64,000 nt of DNA, taken from contig NZ_JACJQO010000015.1 of assembly GCF_014696715.1 (NCBI RefSeq), forward strand, positions 1 to 64,000, given 5' to 3'. The DNA is from Pseudanabaena sp. FACHB-2040 (lineage in GTDB: Bacteria; Cyanobacteriota; Cyanobacteriia; Phormidesmidales; Phormidesmidaceae). A model generated the notes under the pieces. The model ran no database searches. It had not been told where the DNA came from and was given only the letters and a program-made list of their open reading frames with translations. This document shows, piece after piece, positions 50,335 through 59,358 of the stretch. Each line of letters begins with the position of its first letter. Positions within the stretch are counted from its first letter, which is position 1. The translations under genes and the position numbers were made by a program.

Positions 50335-53283
50335 ATGTCTCAACCAAAGAACTTTGCCCAATCTGCCAATACCCATCTCCAATCATCTGCTGCAGAATCG
50401 CTGCGAAGTGCCCAGTCTGGTGGCTTAGCTCCTCAGTTTCAAACCCAGCAGCATCAGAGTGTTGGAAACAATCGCCTAACATCAGCCCTGCCTACAGAAA
50501 ATCCCTTGACTAACCCTCGGGTGGTGCGATTAGAAAATGCCTTTGCCGCCGCGACAAACCCTGCCCAGCCCACACTGGCCCAAAGCCTGCAGAATCGTGC
50601 TCCAGGCTGGCTCAGGCAAGGCATTCAGGGATTGCAGCAACGGTTCGGCAATGGACATGAGACAACTGTCGGCTCTATAGAGCAAAGCCAGGGGCCGTTA
50701 GTTGGCATTATCGACACCGCCTTTGCCCCCGGTCAGCATGGTCACAAAATCCTGCAAACCATTCAAAGCGGCAGCCCGAATGCCACCATTTTGCTGGCCG
50801 ATGATGTAGGACGCGGCACTTGGGCAAATTCCCTGACCCAGTTTGTCGATACGGCCAAAGCCACAGGTCAAACCAAGGCAGTCGTTAACCTGAGCTTTGA
50901 TTTGGCCCAGAAGAACCCTGATGGCAGCGCTACTACTCGCTACGAGCTAACCGCTCCGGAAAAGGCGGCTCTGGCCCACGCTCAGAAAAATGGCGTTTTA
51001 GTTGTGGCTTCAGCAGGCAATGAGGGCAGTGCCATGTCAGCCTTGGGGCAGGCGTCTCAGCTGTCCGACAACTTGATTGTGGTAGGCGCGGCTGAGGGCA
51101 ATAACCGGGCAGCTTACTCCAGCTTTGGTAAAGGTCTGGACTTCTTGATCTCAAGCGAAAAAGGTAATGGCACTGGAACTTCTCTATCTGCAGCAGAGAT
51201 GACGAAGACCATCGCTGAAATTTGGGAAGTTAACCCTAATCTCACTTCAAGGCAGGTCGTTCAAACTCTAGAAGCCACAGCCATCGACTTGCAGACGCCT
51301 GGATGGAATCCTAACACTGGCTTGGGTTTAGCTAACCGCAAAGGCGCTCTTCACTCTGCAGCAGCAACTTCACCCGCAGACCGGTTGCTGGCAGAGCAAA
51401 GCTTCGCGTTAACACCGGCTTGGCAAAGCAGAGGAGAGGCGATGGCTAAAGACCAACCCTTTGGGGCCATCGCAACCGAACGACCCAATTGGAAAATGCC
51501 TAGTTTGCGCTCAATTGGGCACGGAGTTCTAGATGCTGCTGGATTTATCCCCGTTGTTGGGGCCGCGGCTGACTTAGCCAATGCTGGCTGGTATGCAGCT
51601 GAAGGCGATTACGTCAATGCAGGTCTCTCCGCTGCTGCTGCAGTGCCAGGCATCGGCGATGCTGCTGCCGCCGTCAGGCTTGGTGTTAGGGGGGTCAGAG
51701 CTGCTGCTAGCGGAGGCAGAGCTGCCTCCGGAGGGGCCAGAACTGCTAGAGGTGGCAGAGCTGCCACCCCGTCCCCTCGAAGACCTACACCAGGGGGTAG
51801 CGGCAGAGGTGTTCCGACCAGAAGACCTACACCCCCTCCTCCTCCCCGTCCAACAGGATCTGGGGCAGTCCCTCAAAGGCGACGACCCGGAGGCACCACA
51901 GGAAGGGGCAGCACCACCACTGCTGCTCCATCTCCCCGCAGAACGCCTCAGCGGCAGCCTACTCCTAGCCCCGTTAGACGACCTACAAGAACTACCCAGG
52001 CCAGAACCACCCAAGCCAGAGTCCCTCAAAGTCCCTTAGGGCGGAGCACTCAGCCTCGGCGACCTGTCCTTAGCCCATCTAGACGGCCAGCAAGAACCCT
52101 TCAGGCCAGAGCCAATCCCCGCAGAACGCCCCAAAGCCCTTCCCTCAGAGCCAGCCAACCCCAGCATCGTGCTGACTTAAGATCTACCAGACCTCAGCCT
52201 AGAGTGTCTCAAGGCAGAGCCAATCTGCGTCGCCCCGCTGCCCCTGCCATAAGCCGTAGACCCGCTTCTACAGGCAGACCCGGCCAGCACCGCCCGCAGC
52301 GGTCCACTGTCAGAACCCCTGAAAATAATTCTAGAATTCTAAACGTTCAAGATCTGACTATGGAAGCTGCAAGCCAACCCTTACAGGAGGTGTTAGTAGC
52401 ATCCAGTGCAGAACCACGAAGTGAGTGGGCTCAGCGTTTATCAACCGGAGCCGAGTTTGCACTCTCCCTATCTGGCAGAGGACGACGGCCTAGAGGGGGT
52501 AGTTCTACCACTCGTGGAAATAACCTTCCAGGTAGCTTTGAAGGCAATAGTTCAAGGGGAAGAGCAATTGAAACTTCAATCTCAGGCGGGAGAACAGCGC
52601 CTTTAACTAGAGCGAGAAGCGGGTCGGCTTCTAGTCCTTCAGTCAACCAGAGTGTAACTAACAGTAGAGGAATAGGAAGCAGAAATACCCAAACTTCTCG
52701 ACCCTCTAAAATTGCTGGAAAAAGCGAAAAGTTTTTAACTTATGCATTTAGAGACAAAGATACTAGAGAGATAAGATATGTCGGCAGAACACGAGGAAAA
52801 GGAGATTTGGAACAGATTTTGGAAAGAAGATTGAGCAGCCATCATATCTACCAAGGTAAAGGGAAATTTGATGGAGTTGGAATGAAAGATCATGTCGATG
52901 TAGAAATCCTTGCAGTACAAGGCAATAAAAACGCAAATCATGGAGCAGAAGATGTCTGGTACGAGTATCACCTCAGGGAAGCACGACAAAGAGTTACAGG
53001 AAATTATACTCGTGCTGATGGAAAAGCAGGGACATCTGTAACAGAAAAATTGCCTCCCAAACAACCCTTACCTATTGATTACTTAATTGCCCGCAGAGAT
53101 GGAGTGATGAGAGCATTGGTGAATGATCCTAACAGCCCGCCATTAACCAACAAAAAATCAGGGAAAATGAAAGATTTTGTAGCCCGGTTGGGGGGAACTC
53201 CACCTACTCTTCAGCAGCTTCGAAATTATTTTGGGAAGGGATGGCAAAGAATCGAAGCCTACACTGACGATTTGAAAAAATGA
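50335..53283 (+). CDS. Modular secreted effector: subtilisin-like domain, pretoxin-like linker, R/P-rich spacer, GIY-YIG nuclease-like tip
   Basis: The 982-residue protein lies between its presumed exporter and adaptor. Residues 120-340 resemble a reduced S8 subtilase: Asp127 (GIIDT), His135/137 (GQHGHKIL), Asn229 (SAGNEG), Ser283 (GTGTSLSA). Residues 396-446 (HGVLDAAGFIPVVGAAADLA, WYAAEGDYVNAGLSAAA) match the helical linker that often precedes polymorphic toxin tips. Residues about 455-665 are Arg/Pro/Thr low complexity. Residues 800-900 fit GIY-YIG: Tyr803, Tyr815 (YVGRT), Arg832, His836, Glu872, Asn890. The tip is AT-rich (about 37% GC at 52741-52800 against 70% at 51721-51780), suggesting acquisition. 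There is no Sec signal; a Gly-Gly at 29-30 is noted. Roles as nuclease toxin and protease are inference. Confidence 0.85.
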   Translation: MSQPKNFAQSANTHLQSSAAESLRSAQSGGLAPQFQTQQHQSVGNNRLTSALPTENPLTNPRVVRLENAFAAATNPAQPTLAQSLQNRAPGWLRQGIQGLQQRFGNGHETTVGSIEQSQGPLVGIIDTAFAPGQHGHKILQTIQSGSPNATILLADDVGRGTWANSLTQFVDTAKATGQTKAVVNLSFDLAQKNPDGSATTRYELTAPEKAALAHAQKNGVLVVASAGNEGSAMSALGQASQLSDNLIVVGAAEGNNRAAYSSFGKGLDFLISSEKGNGTGTSLSAAEMTKTIAEIWEVNPNLTSRQVVQTLEATAIDLQTPGWNPNTGLGLANRKGALHSAAATSPADRLLAEQSFALTPAWQSRGEAMAKDQPFGAIATERPNWKMPSLRSIGHGVLDAAGFIPVVGAAADLANAGWYAAEGDYVNAGLSAAAAVPGIGDAAAAVRLGVRGVRAAASGGRAASGGARTARGGRAATPSPRRPTPGGSGRGVPTRRPTPPPPPRPTGSGAVPQRRRPGGTTGRGSTTTAAPSPRRTPQRQPTPSPVRRPTRTTQARTTQARVPQSPLGRSTQPRRPVLSPSRRPARTLQARANPRRTPQSPSLRASQPQHRADLRSTRPQPRVSQGRANLRRPAAPAISRRPASTGRPGQHRPQRSTVRTPENNSRILNVQDLTMEAASQPLQEVLVASSAEPRSEWAQRLSTGAEFALSLSGRGRRPRGGSSTTRGNNLPGSFEGNSSRGRAIETSISGGRTAPLTRARSGSASSPSVNQSVTNSRGIGSRNTQTSRPSKIAGKSEKFLTYAFRDKDTREIRYVGRTRGKGDLEQILERRLSSHHIYQGKGKFDGVGMKDHVDVEILAVQGNKNANHGAEDVWYEYHLREARQRVTGNYTRADGKAGTSVTEKLPPKQPLPIDYLIARRDGVMRALVNDPNSPPLTNKKSGKMKDFVARLGGTPPTLQQLRNYFGKGWQRIEAYTDDLKK

Positions 53284-53486
53284 GATATAAAGTATAGCCC
53301 TGATTAAAATCTTGAGACAAAGCTAACTTGACAGAATTAAAGCTTAAGTAAGCTTTCTAACAGCCTTATCATGCAAGATGCGGCAATGGCTATGCACCCT
53401 TTAGTGGCAATAAAGCTTTGTTCCAAGATCGACAGGCAACCTTGCATAACCCTCAAATGGCGCTTCTTTACTTGGAATAAATTCGC
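53284..53486. other. Gap after the effector; fragmentary frames, no intact immunity gene
   Basis: The AT-rich spacer is where an immunity gene would be expected. One frame reads QPYHARCGNGYAPFSGNKAL, then FQDRQATLHNPQMALLYLE to a TAA at 53478-53480. It is protein-like but has no start codon after an upstream stop. A second frame from ATG 53370 (39 residues) overlaps the hlyD start as ATGA. Neither resembles a known immunity protein; both may be debris from an earlier toxin tip or gene. Confidence 0.4.
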
Positions 53487-54827
53487 ATGAAAGTTCCCAC
53501 GAAGATTGCTTCAGAAGCCGTTCAATTGCGGCGCAATCAGCATGAATTTGCAAACGCTCAAGACTACCTCAATGCAGATCTAGCTAAAGCCATTCGTCGG
53601 GCTCCGCCGAAATACTCCCGCATTCTTGCAGGGGGGCTATGTGTGTTGATGGGAGGTGCCATTGCCTGGGCAGCCCTGAGCAAAGTCGATGAGGTTGCCA
53701 CGGCTCAGGGAGAGGTCATTCCCTCAACTCGCATTCAGCCGATCAAAGCACTCTCTGGCGGACTAATCCAGGAGATTACAGTTGAGGAAGGTCAACAAGT
53801 CAACGCTGGCGACCCTCTAGTTCAGTTTGACCCCACTATTTCAGAAGCAGAGTTTCAGCGACTTAAGCAGCAAGCTGAGCTAACAGAAACGAACCTGGCT
53901 CGTCTGGGAGCCGAACGCACAGGCAACACTCGCTCTGGAAACCCCCTGCAAGATCAGCTGCTCACTTCACGCCTGCGGGAGTTTGAAGCTCGCCGCGAAA
54001 TGGCTCTGGCGGAGACCAATCGGCAACTGGGCGCAGTCAAAGCAGCCCAGGCCGACCTCGAACGATTCAAAGCTACTTTGGGCGTTGCCACCACCAAGGC
54101 AGACGGCTTGAGCAAACTGCTGGTCATGGGTGCAGTGCCCCGATTCGACTATTTAGATGCCCAAAATGAAGTGGTCTCTCTACAAAACCAAATTACCGCT
54201 CAAGAGCAGACCATCTATCAGGCTCAGCAGGCCTACGAAGCTGCCAAAACCGAAGCCAATCGCCTGGTAGCCGATCGCCAAAACGAAATCCTTACTCAAA
54301 TTGAGCAGCAGGGCAAGGAACTGGAAAGCCTCAAAGGCCAACTTGCCCAGGCCGAGGAGCAGCGCAACCGGGATACCCTCACTGCTTCTGTAGATGGCAT
54401 TGTCTACAACGTCAAAGTCGTCGAAGCAGGAGCCACTGTCCAATCAGGCGAGGAGTTAATGTCCATCTTGCCAGAAGGGGCCCCTCTGGTGCTCGAAGCC
54501 AAAGTGCTCAACCGCGACATCGGCTTTATTGAGCCAGGGATGCCTGTCAAAGTCAAGCTAGAAACCTTTCCCTACCAGGAATTCGGCCTGCTCCAGGGCA
54601 CGGTCGAGAGTATCAGCCCCAACTCAATTCAAGAACAAGAACTGGGACTGGTCTACCCGGCCCGCATCAAGATCGATCAAACCTTTATGACCATCCAGGA
54701 GCAAGAGGTACCGATTACTCCCGGTATGGCAGCTACTGCCGAAATTGTCACTCGGCAAAAGACTATCCTGTCATTTCTTCTAGACCCTATCATTGAGCAT
54801 TGGGATAGAGCCTTCTCACTCCGCTGA
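53487..54827 (+). CDS. HlyD-family membrane fusion protein
   Basis: The 446 residues show the type I secretion adaptor layout: a short cytoplasmic N-terminus, one membrane helix (about 47-66, ILAGGLCVLMGGAIAW), a lipoyl half (GEVIPSTRIQPIKALSGG), long alpha-helical coiled coil (about 120-290), the second lipoyl half (ASVDGIVYNVKVVEAGATV) and a beta-barrel end (LVYPARIKIDQ, ITPGMAATAEIVT). It links the ABC exporter to an outer-membrane channel. It is the last gene of the cassette. Confidence 0.95.
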   Translation: MKVPTKIASEAVQLRRNQHEFANAQDYLNADLAKAIRRAPPKYSRILAGGLCVLMGGAIAWAALSKVDEVATAQGEVIPSTRIQPIKALSGGLIQEITVEEGQQVNAGDPLVQFDPTISEAEFQRLKQQAELTETNLARLGAERTGNTRSGNPLQDQLLTSRLREFEARREMALAETNRQLGAVKAAQADLERFKATLGVATTKADGLSKLLVMGAVPRFDYLDAQNEVVSLQNQITAQEQTIYQAQQAYEAAKTEANRLVADRQNEILTQIEQQGKELESLKGQLAQAEEQRNRDTLTASVDGIVYNVKVVEAGATVQSGEELMSILPEGAPLVLEAKVLNRDIGFIEPGMPVKVKLETFPYQEFGLLQGTVESISPNSIQEQELGLVYPARIKIDQTFMTIQEQEVPITPGMAATAEIVTRQKTILSFLLDPIIEHWDRAFSLR

Positions 54828-54841
54828 CTAGTACCAGTTCC

Positions 54842-54930
54842 AAAAAAAGCGCTGTAGATAGGGGGTGGGAGAGTAGATGGATGGATGAGAGAGTGGACGA
54901 GTAGCCACTATTTAGAGAATTGGTATAAGC
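54842..54930 (+). repeat. Dispersed ~85-bp repeat, copy 2
   Basis: The element begins CAAAAAAAGCGCTGTAGATA, has GGGGGTGGG and GATGGATGGATGA segments and ends AGAGAATTGGTATAAGC. It is the inverted counterpart of 30899-30978. It directly follows the hlyD stop (54827). Confidence 0.7.
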
Positions 54931-55005
54931 CCTTTTCGAAAGTCAAAATAGATGGAGGCTAGGAATTCAAATCAGTCAGTCAACAGAGTGCCGTATTCCA
55001 TACCT

Positions 55006-57006
55006 TTATTGTTCTGGCTTCAACAGTTTTTCAAATGTGGTATGTGCTTCTAGACTGCCTACCACTAGAAGGCGATCTCCCGCTGCTAACGTCATTTCTC
55101 CCGTTGGATAGCGGTGCAGGTGTTTGTGGCGTTCAATTGCCATGATGGTAGCTCCAGTCGAACGGCGTATGTTTGCCTGAGCAAGATTTACCCCTACCAA
55201 AGGTGAATCTAGCGGTAGACCGTACCAGCGTCGTAGCAGTCCCTCAATAGCAGCCTCTAAATCAGTCGCGCCCCAGTATTCTGCCCGCTCTGGCAGAATG
55301 TCTCGATATCGCCTGTTGCGGTAGCGATTGACTACCTGGTGCACTTCAAATGTCGAATCTCCCAGTTTCAACAGCAGGTGTGCCCCCATTTCTAAAGAGG
55401 CTTCAAACTCCGGCTGTACTACTTCCTGGGCTCCGAGCTGGTAAAGAGTATCAATCTCTTCATTGCCATGCGCCCGCACAGTGATATCTAGGTCTGGGGA
55501 AAAATTCAACGCCCGGTTCAAGGTGAGACGGGTTGCCATCGGGTCAGGCAGAGCGATCGCCATAGCTTTTGCTTGGGCTAGACGTGCTTTTTCTAAAACT
55601 AGCCCGCTAGACGCATCACCAATCAGGTAGGGAATTTTTCGTTCTCGAAGGGACTGCAGCACTGCCTCATTGTTGTCAATCACCAAAATTTTATAGCCCT
55701 GAAAATACAGCATTCGCACCAGGGTTTGCCCAACTCTGCCGTATCCTGCAACGACTACATGATCGGCTAGTTCTTCCTCCAGCCCAAGGAGGCGTGGGGA
55801 GTGGTTCAACTGGAGAAGATTGTTGAACCAGGAGATCTGTTCTAGCCAAGTCAGCATATAGGGCGTGGCCTTCAGCAGAAACGGCGTAATCAAAAGTGTC
55901 GCTACTGTGGTTCCTACTATCAGCCCATACAGGCGGGACGAGAAAAGACCTTGTTGTTGTGCCACGCCCGCCAACACAAAGGAAAACTCCCCGATTTGGT
56001 TAATCCCCGTGCCGACGGTCAACGCTGTTTTGAGGGAATAACCAAACAGTTTCACGACTCCTGTCGCAATCACTGCTTTGCCAATCATTGTGACGGCAAC
56101 TAACCCGATTAAGACCCAACTATTGGCCAGCAAAAAGGCGGGATCGATCAGAATGCCAATAGATGCAAAAAATAGTGTCGCAAACACATCCCGCATGGGA
56201 AGCATCCGATCTAAAGCGTGATCGGCATACTCCACATTAGAAATCATTAATCCAGCAACAAACGCGCCCATTTCGATCCCCAAACCCAGTGCAGAGGTGA
56301 GGAGGGCAATTCCTAAGCAGAGAACCAGAATCCCCAATAAAAATAACTCCTGGGAACCGCTGCGGGCCAGCGATCGCACTACTAGAGGAATGATCCACTT
56401 CCCGACCAGGATAGCTCCGCCCAGAAAGAGCGCAGCTTTGAGCAACGCCATCAGTAAGGCCATCCCGATCACACTGCTGGGTTGGGTGAGCGCAGGAAGG
56501 ATGGCCAGCATGAGGCCTACGCCCAGATCCTGCGCAACCAAGATAGCTAGCATGATCTGGCCGTGGTTGGTTTGCACCTCATTGCGCTCGATTAGACTCT
56601 TCAACACAACGGCTGTAGAAGATAGGGAAAGCACCGCTCCTAGGAAAACCGCTTTGGGGATCGTTTCAACCCATCCAGTCAGGTAGGCCAATCCGCCGCC
56701 TAAAACGATGGTGAGCAGAATCTGGAGCGTCCCTCCTCCTAACGCGATTGTCCGTATTCGCAACAAGTCTTTGAGGGAGAACTCAATCCCTAAAGCAAAC
56801 AGCAGCAGCGCTACTCCAATGTTTGCGAGAACCTCAATATCTCCTTCCAGGGTGATGAAACTGAATCCAGCTGGGCCAATCAGCATTCCACCTAAAAGGT
56901 AACCGAGCAGCACAGGTTGACCCAGGCGACTGGCTAAGAACCCTCCGGTGGCAGCGGCTCCCAGCACCGTTACCATTTCTACAATCAGCGTCAGCTCTCC
57001 AGCCAT
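55006..57006 (-). CDS. CPA2-type cation:proton antiporter with TrkA-N/C domains (KefB-like)
   Basis: The 666-residue protein has about 12-13 membrane helices typical of Na+/H+ exchanger CPA2 members (LGQPVLLGYLLGGMLIGPAG, GIEFSLKDLLRIR, VLSLSSTAVVLKSL), a TrkA_N nucleotide-binding domain (about 412-530, HVVVAGYGRVGQTLV, VIDNNEAVLQSL) and a TrkA_C domain at the end (MTLAAGDRLLVVGSLE). It exchanges K+ or Na+ for protons under ligand control. It is monocistronic, transcribed toward the secretion cassette. Confidence 0.94.
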   Translation of the reverse strand: MAGELTLIVEMVTVLGAAATGGFLASRLGQPVLLGYLLGGMLIGPAGFSFITLEGDIEVLANIGVALLLFALGIEFSLKDLLRIRTIALGGGTLQILLTIVLGGGLAYLTGWVETIPKAVFLGAVLSLSSTAVVLKSLIERNEVQTNHGQIMLAILVAQDLGVGLMLAILPALTQPSSVIGMALLMALLKAALFLGGAILVGKWIIPLVVRSLARSGSQELFLLGILVLCLGIALLTSALGLGIEMGAFVAGLMISNVEYADHALDRMLPMRDVFATLFFASIGILIDPAFLLANSWVLIGLVAVTMIGKAVIATGVVKLFGYSLKTALTVGTGINQIGEFSFVLAGVAQQQGLFSSRLYGLIVGTTVATLLITPFLLKATPYMLTWLEQISWFNNLLQLNHSPRLLGLEEELADHVVVAGYGRVGQTLVRMLYFQGYKILVIDNNEAVLQSLRERKIPYLIGDASSGLVLEKARLAQAKAMAIALPDPMATRLTLNRALNFSPDLDITVRAHGNEEIDTLYQLGAQEVVQPEFEASLEMGAHLLLKLGDSTFEVHQVVNRYRNRRYRDILPERAEYWGATDLEAAIEGLLRRWYGLPLDSPLVGVNLAQANIRRSTGATIMAIERHKHLHRYPTGEMTLAAGDRLLVVGSLEAHTTFEKLLKPEQ

Positions 57007-57152
57007 CTAGGTCTTCTGCCAGAAATATTTTTTGTATCAGGTGCAATTAATTACAGTTAGATCCGGATGTTGCTGTACGAGCCGCTCCAATAGATCGGTA
57101 TCTTCTGGCTCTAATCAATTGGCTGGAGGACTATGAGGTAGGTGGCATCAAG

Positions 57153-57674
57153 CTAATACCGAGAGCGCATTTCCTGCTGACGCATCGGCATCGCATCAAT
57201 GGTGCGGAATAACAGCGCTAGATCAACCGGGGATTGGCTCCGCTGTTTTTCTGTCCCATCCTTACCCACCAGAATCACCGAAAACTGGTCAACAGGGACT
57301 CCAAACTGTTGTCTTAGCCCTGCTACTGATGCTGGGCTAATGGGCTCACTATCGACTCGGCTTTCTCCAGTTCCCAAAACTTCCACTAACTTGAGGTTGC
57401 GATCGCTAATACCTGTCGTGTCTGCCTGCCATGTCTGCATCTGCTGTTGATAATCAGGTGAGTCATTTGAAGGTGCAAAGACCAGCACAAGACGATGCTG
57501 CCATTGATAGTCGCTCAGCTCAAATTGATGTTCAGCCTTTGAGGTCACGCTGGTTGCCTCCGAATGCAAAGAATAAGCAAGGTTTAACCCATCAATCATA
57601 GGGGTGAGGGGCTGAGGGTAGCCCTGGCCCTGTAGAAGGCCAGAAAGGGCAAAAAGCATAGATAAGGACTGCAT
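57153..57674 (-). CDS. DUF4174-domain protein
   Basis: The 173-residue protein has the DUF4174 thioredoxin-like pattern: FELSDYQWQHRLVLVFAPSN, then LRQQFGVPVDQFSVILVGKD and SPVDLALLFRTIDAMPMRQQ EMR at the end. A weak hydrophobic N-terminus (MQSLSMLFALSGLLQG) might be a signal. The function is unknown. It stands 86 bases downstream of the hydrolase gene on the same strand and may be co-transcribed with it. Confidence 0.85.
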   Translation of the reverse strand: MQSLSMLFALSGLLQGQGYPQPLTPMIDGLNLAYSLHSEATSVTSKAEHQFELSDYQWQHRLVLVFAPSNDSPDYQQQMQTWQADTTGISDRNLKLVEVLGTGESRVDSEPISPASVAGLRQQFGVPVDQFSVILVGKDGTEKQRSQSPVDLALLFRTIDAMPMRQQEMRSRY

Positions 57675-57759
57675 CGCTCGGACGGAAACTACCTCTTCAC
57701 TGTAGACAAATGTTTGTGGCAGGGGCTAATTCTAAGGTGCGGGCTCTAAAACGGATAGG

Positions 57760-59211
57760 TCAAGCAGACAGGGGAAAACCTGCTGCCAGCAGCCAGCCGA
57801 AGAACAGAGCAGAGCCAATCGCGTAAACCCAAGAACGATTCAACGATCCTGCAACCAGAGCCAAAACTCCCATCAACGGGGGAAACAGCGGTAGGAGCAG
57901 ATACATAAAGCCCAACTGAGGCAGAAAGTTTAGCGTCAGCACGAAGCCACCAACCAAGATGATGGTTTGTCCTAGCCACCAAAGGATGCGCTTGCTGACT
58001 CCAATGTTTTCCTGCACTACTCCAGAGGCTAGAAACCAGGGAAGACATGCGATCGCAATCGGCAGCCACAATCTCAATCGAATGGGGATTAGCCACCACT
58101 GAAGCCAGACTACCTGAGCCATTGCACCAAAGGCGACCCAGAGAACCCCAAACAGCACAATCCCTAACCCAACGGTGCGAAGGGTAGGACGAGGCACCCG
58201 CCCCAGCACTGCCAGCCAGGTTAATCCTGCAATTAGGAACCAGACGCCCACTGCGCCCCCCACTTGAACCCCGCCTAGATCCTGAAGATTAAGCCGCTGG
58301 CCCAGCAACACAAGTCCTGCGGTTGCCGTCAGGGGCGCGACTCCTAAACCTAACCAACGTTGGATAGAAGATGTTTTGACAGTTGTTCTGGGTTGCCCGA
58401 ATAGAGGAGCCACTGCCGCCAATCCTACTAACCAACCCAGCAGATGCAGGCCGTACCAACCCATCCGCCGGTCAACATACTGGCTGTTACTAGGTCTCTC
58501 AAATGTTGCATCTAACCAACGCAGGGCTGCCTGATGGCTGCCGTCACTAAAGAGGATGGTAATGTGTTCCACACCGGGCACGACAACAAGTTCTCGTCCC
58601 TGTCCTGCTGCTAAATTGGTATCTTCTCCCCCGGCCTGTGCCAGTAGCCGCTCGGCGTTGGCAATAAATCTTCCCTCCCCACCGCCTGCCTGCAGCTGAA
58701 GATTGCGGGGAGTTTGAGGCGTTATGTTCGCTCCGGTTGGGGAAACTGCTACTGTTGCAGCAAAGCGATCTGGGCTGCGAACGCCAGCCGACATCACAAT
58801 TCCGCTGCCCATTGAGTGCCCTAGAAGTGCCAGACGATCCCGATCAACCTGGGGTTGTTCTAATAGAGCTGCCAAAGCAACGTCCAAGCTTTGCTGCAAT
58901 TGATCCCGCTGCAGGCGAGCTCCATTGGCCCCATGCCCATTAAAATCCCACAGCATTACCGCGTAGCCTGCATGAGCCAGTACATGCCCATAGCCCAGCA
59001 TCAACTGCTTGGAACCCGCAAAACCATGGGCCACTAGAACGCCCGGTACCGCTCTCGCCCCTTGAGGAGCCAGGTAAAGCAGGGGAACACCCGCCCGCTG
59101 GAGCGATCGCACCTCTAGATTGGATCGGGCTCCAGCGATTCCCAGCCATGATGAGACAATCAGCAGGCTTGCCAGTACTAGTAGCCCCAAACGTTTATAG
59201 TTCAAGTTCAC
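57760..59211 (-). CDS. Membrane-bound alpha/beta hydrolase
   Basis: The 483-residue protein has an N-terminal membrane helix (about 8-27), an alpha/beta hydrolase domain (about 40-240; VLVAHGFAGSKQ oxyanion loop, nucleophile GHSMGSG) and then about seven to eight membrane helices to the C-terminus. The domain should lie on the periplasmic side. Acid and histidine residues are probably in later loops (GVEHITILFSDGSH). Substrates such as lipids or acyl esters are unknown. The gene is divergent from the histidine kinase gene. Confidence 0.88.
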   Translation of the reverse strand: MNLNYKRLGLLVLASLLIVSSWLGIAGARSNLEVRSLQRAGVPLLYLAPQGARAVPGVLVAHGFAGSKQLMLGYGHVLAHAGYAVMLWDFNGHGANGARLQRDQLQQSLDVALAALLEQPQVDRDRLALLGHSMGSGIVMSAGVRSPDRFAATVAVSPTGANITPQTPRNLQLQAGGGEGRFIANAERLLAQAGGEDTNLAAGQGRELVVVPGVEHITILFSDGSHQAALRWLDATFERPSNSQYVDRRMGWYGLHLLGWLVGLAAVAPLFGQPRTTVKTSSIQRWLGLGVAPLTATAGLVLLGQRLNLQDLGGVQVGGAVGVWFLIAGLTWLAVLGRVPRPTLRTVGLGIVLFGVLWVAFGAMAQVVWLQWWLIPIRLRLWLPIAIACLPWFLASGVVQENIGVSKRILWWLGQTIILVGGFVLTLNFLPQLGFMYLLLPLFPPLMGVLALVAGSLNRSWVYAIGSALFFGWLLAAGFPLSA

Positions 59212-59358
59212 GTCTAATCTTCACCGGCTTGTACTATTACTCCTATCACCCTTATCGACCTCAGCCAATCGCTGCAAACGTTAAAGAGATACCAGAATCT
59301 AAGCTAACGATTCTTCTACCAAAGAGGCTGTCTTACTAGCTGGCATTAGCATAGGGAC

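Noticed and set aside
51574-52039. Overlapping ~150-codon frames on both strands in the Arg/Pro-rich spacer
   Set aside because: They are mirror frames of low-complexity coding sequence in the effector and show only Ser/Arg or Leu/Pro runs.
53426-53434. TGTCGATCT on the minus strand between the effector and hlyD
   Set aside because: There is no CGACTA box at the expected distance and no leftward gene to drive.
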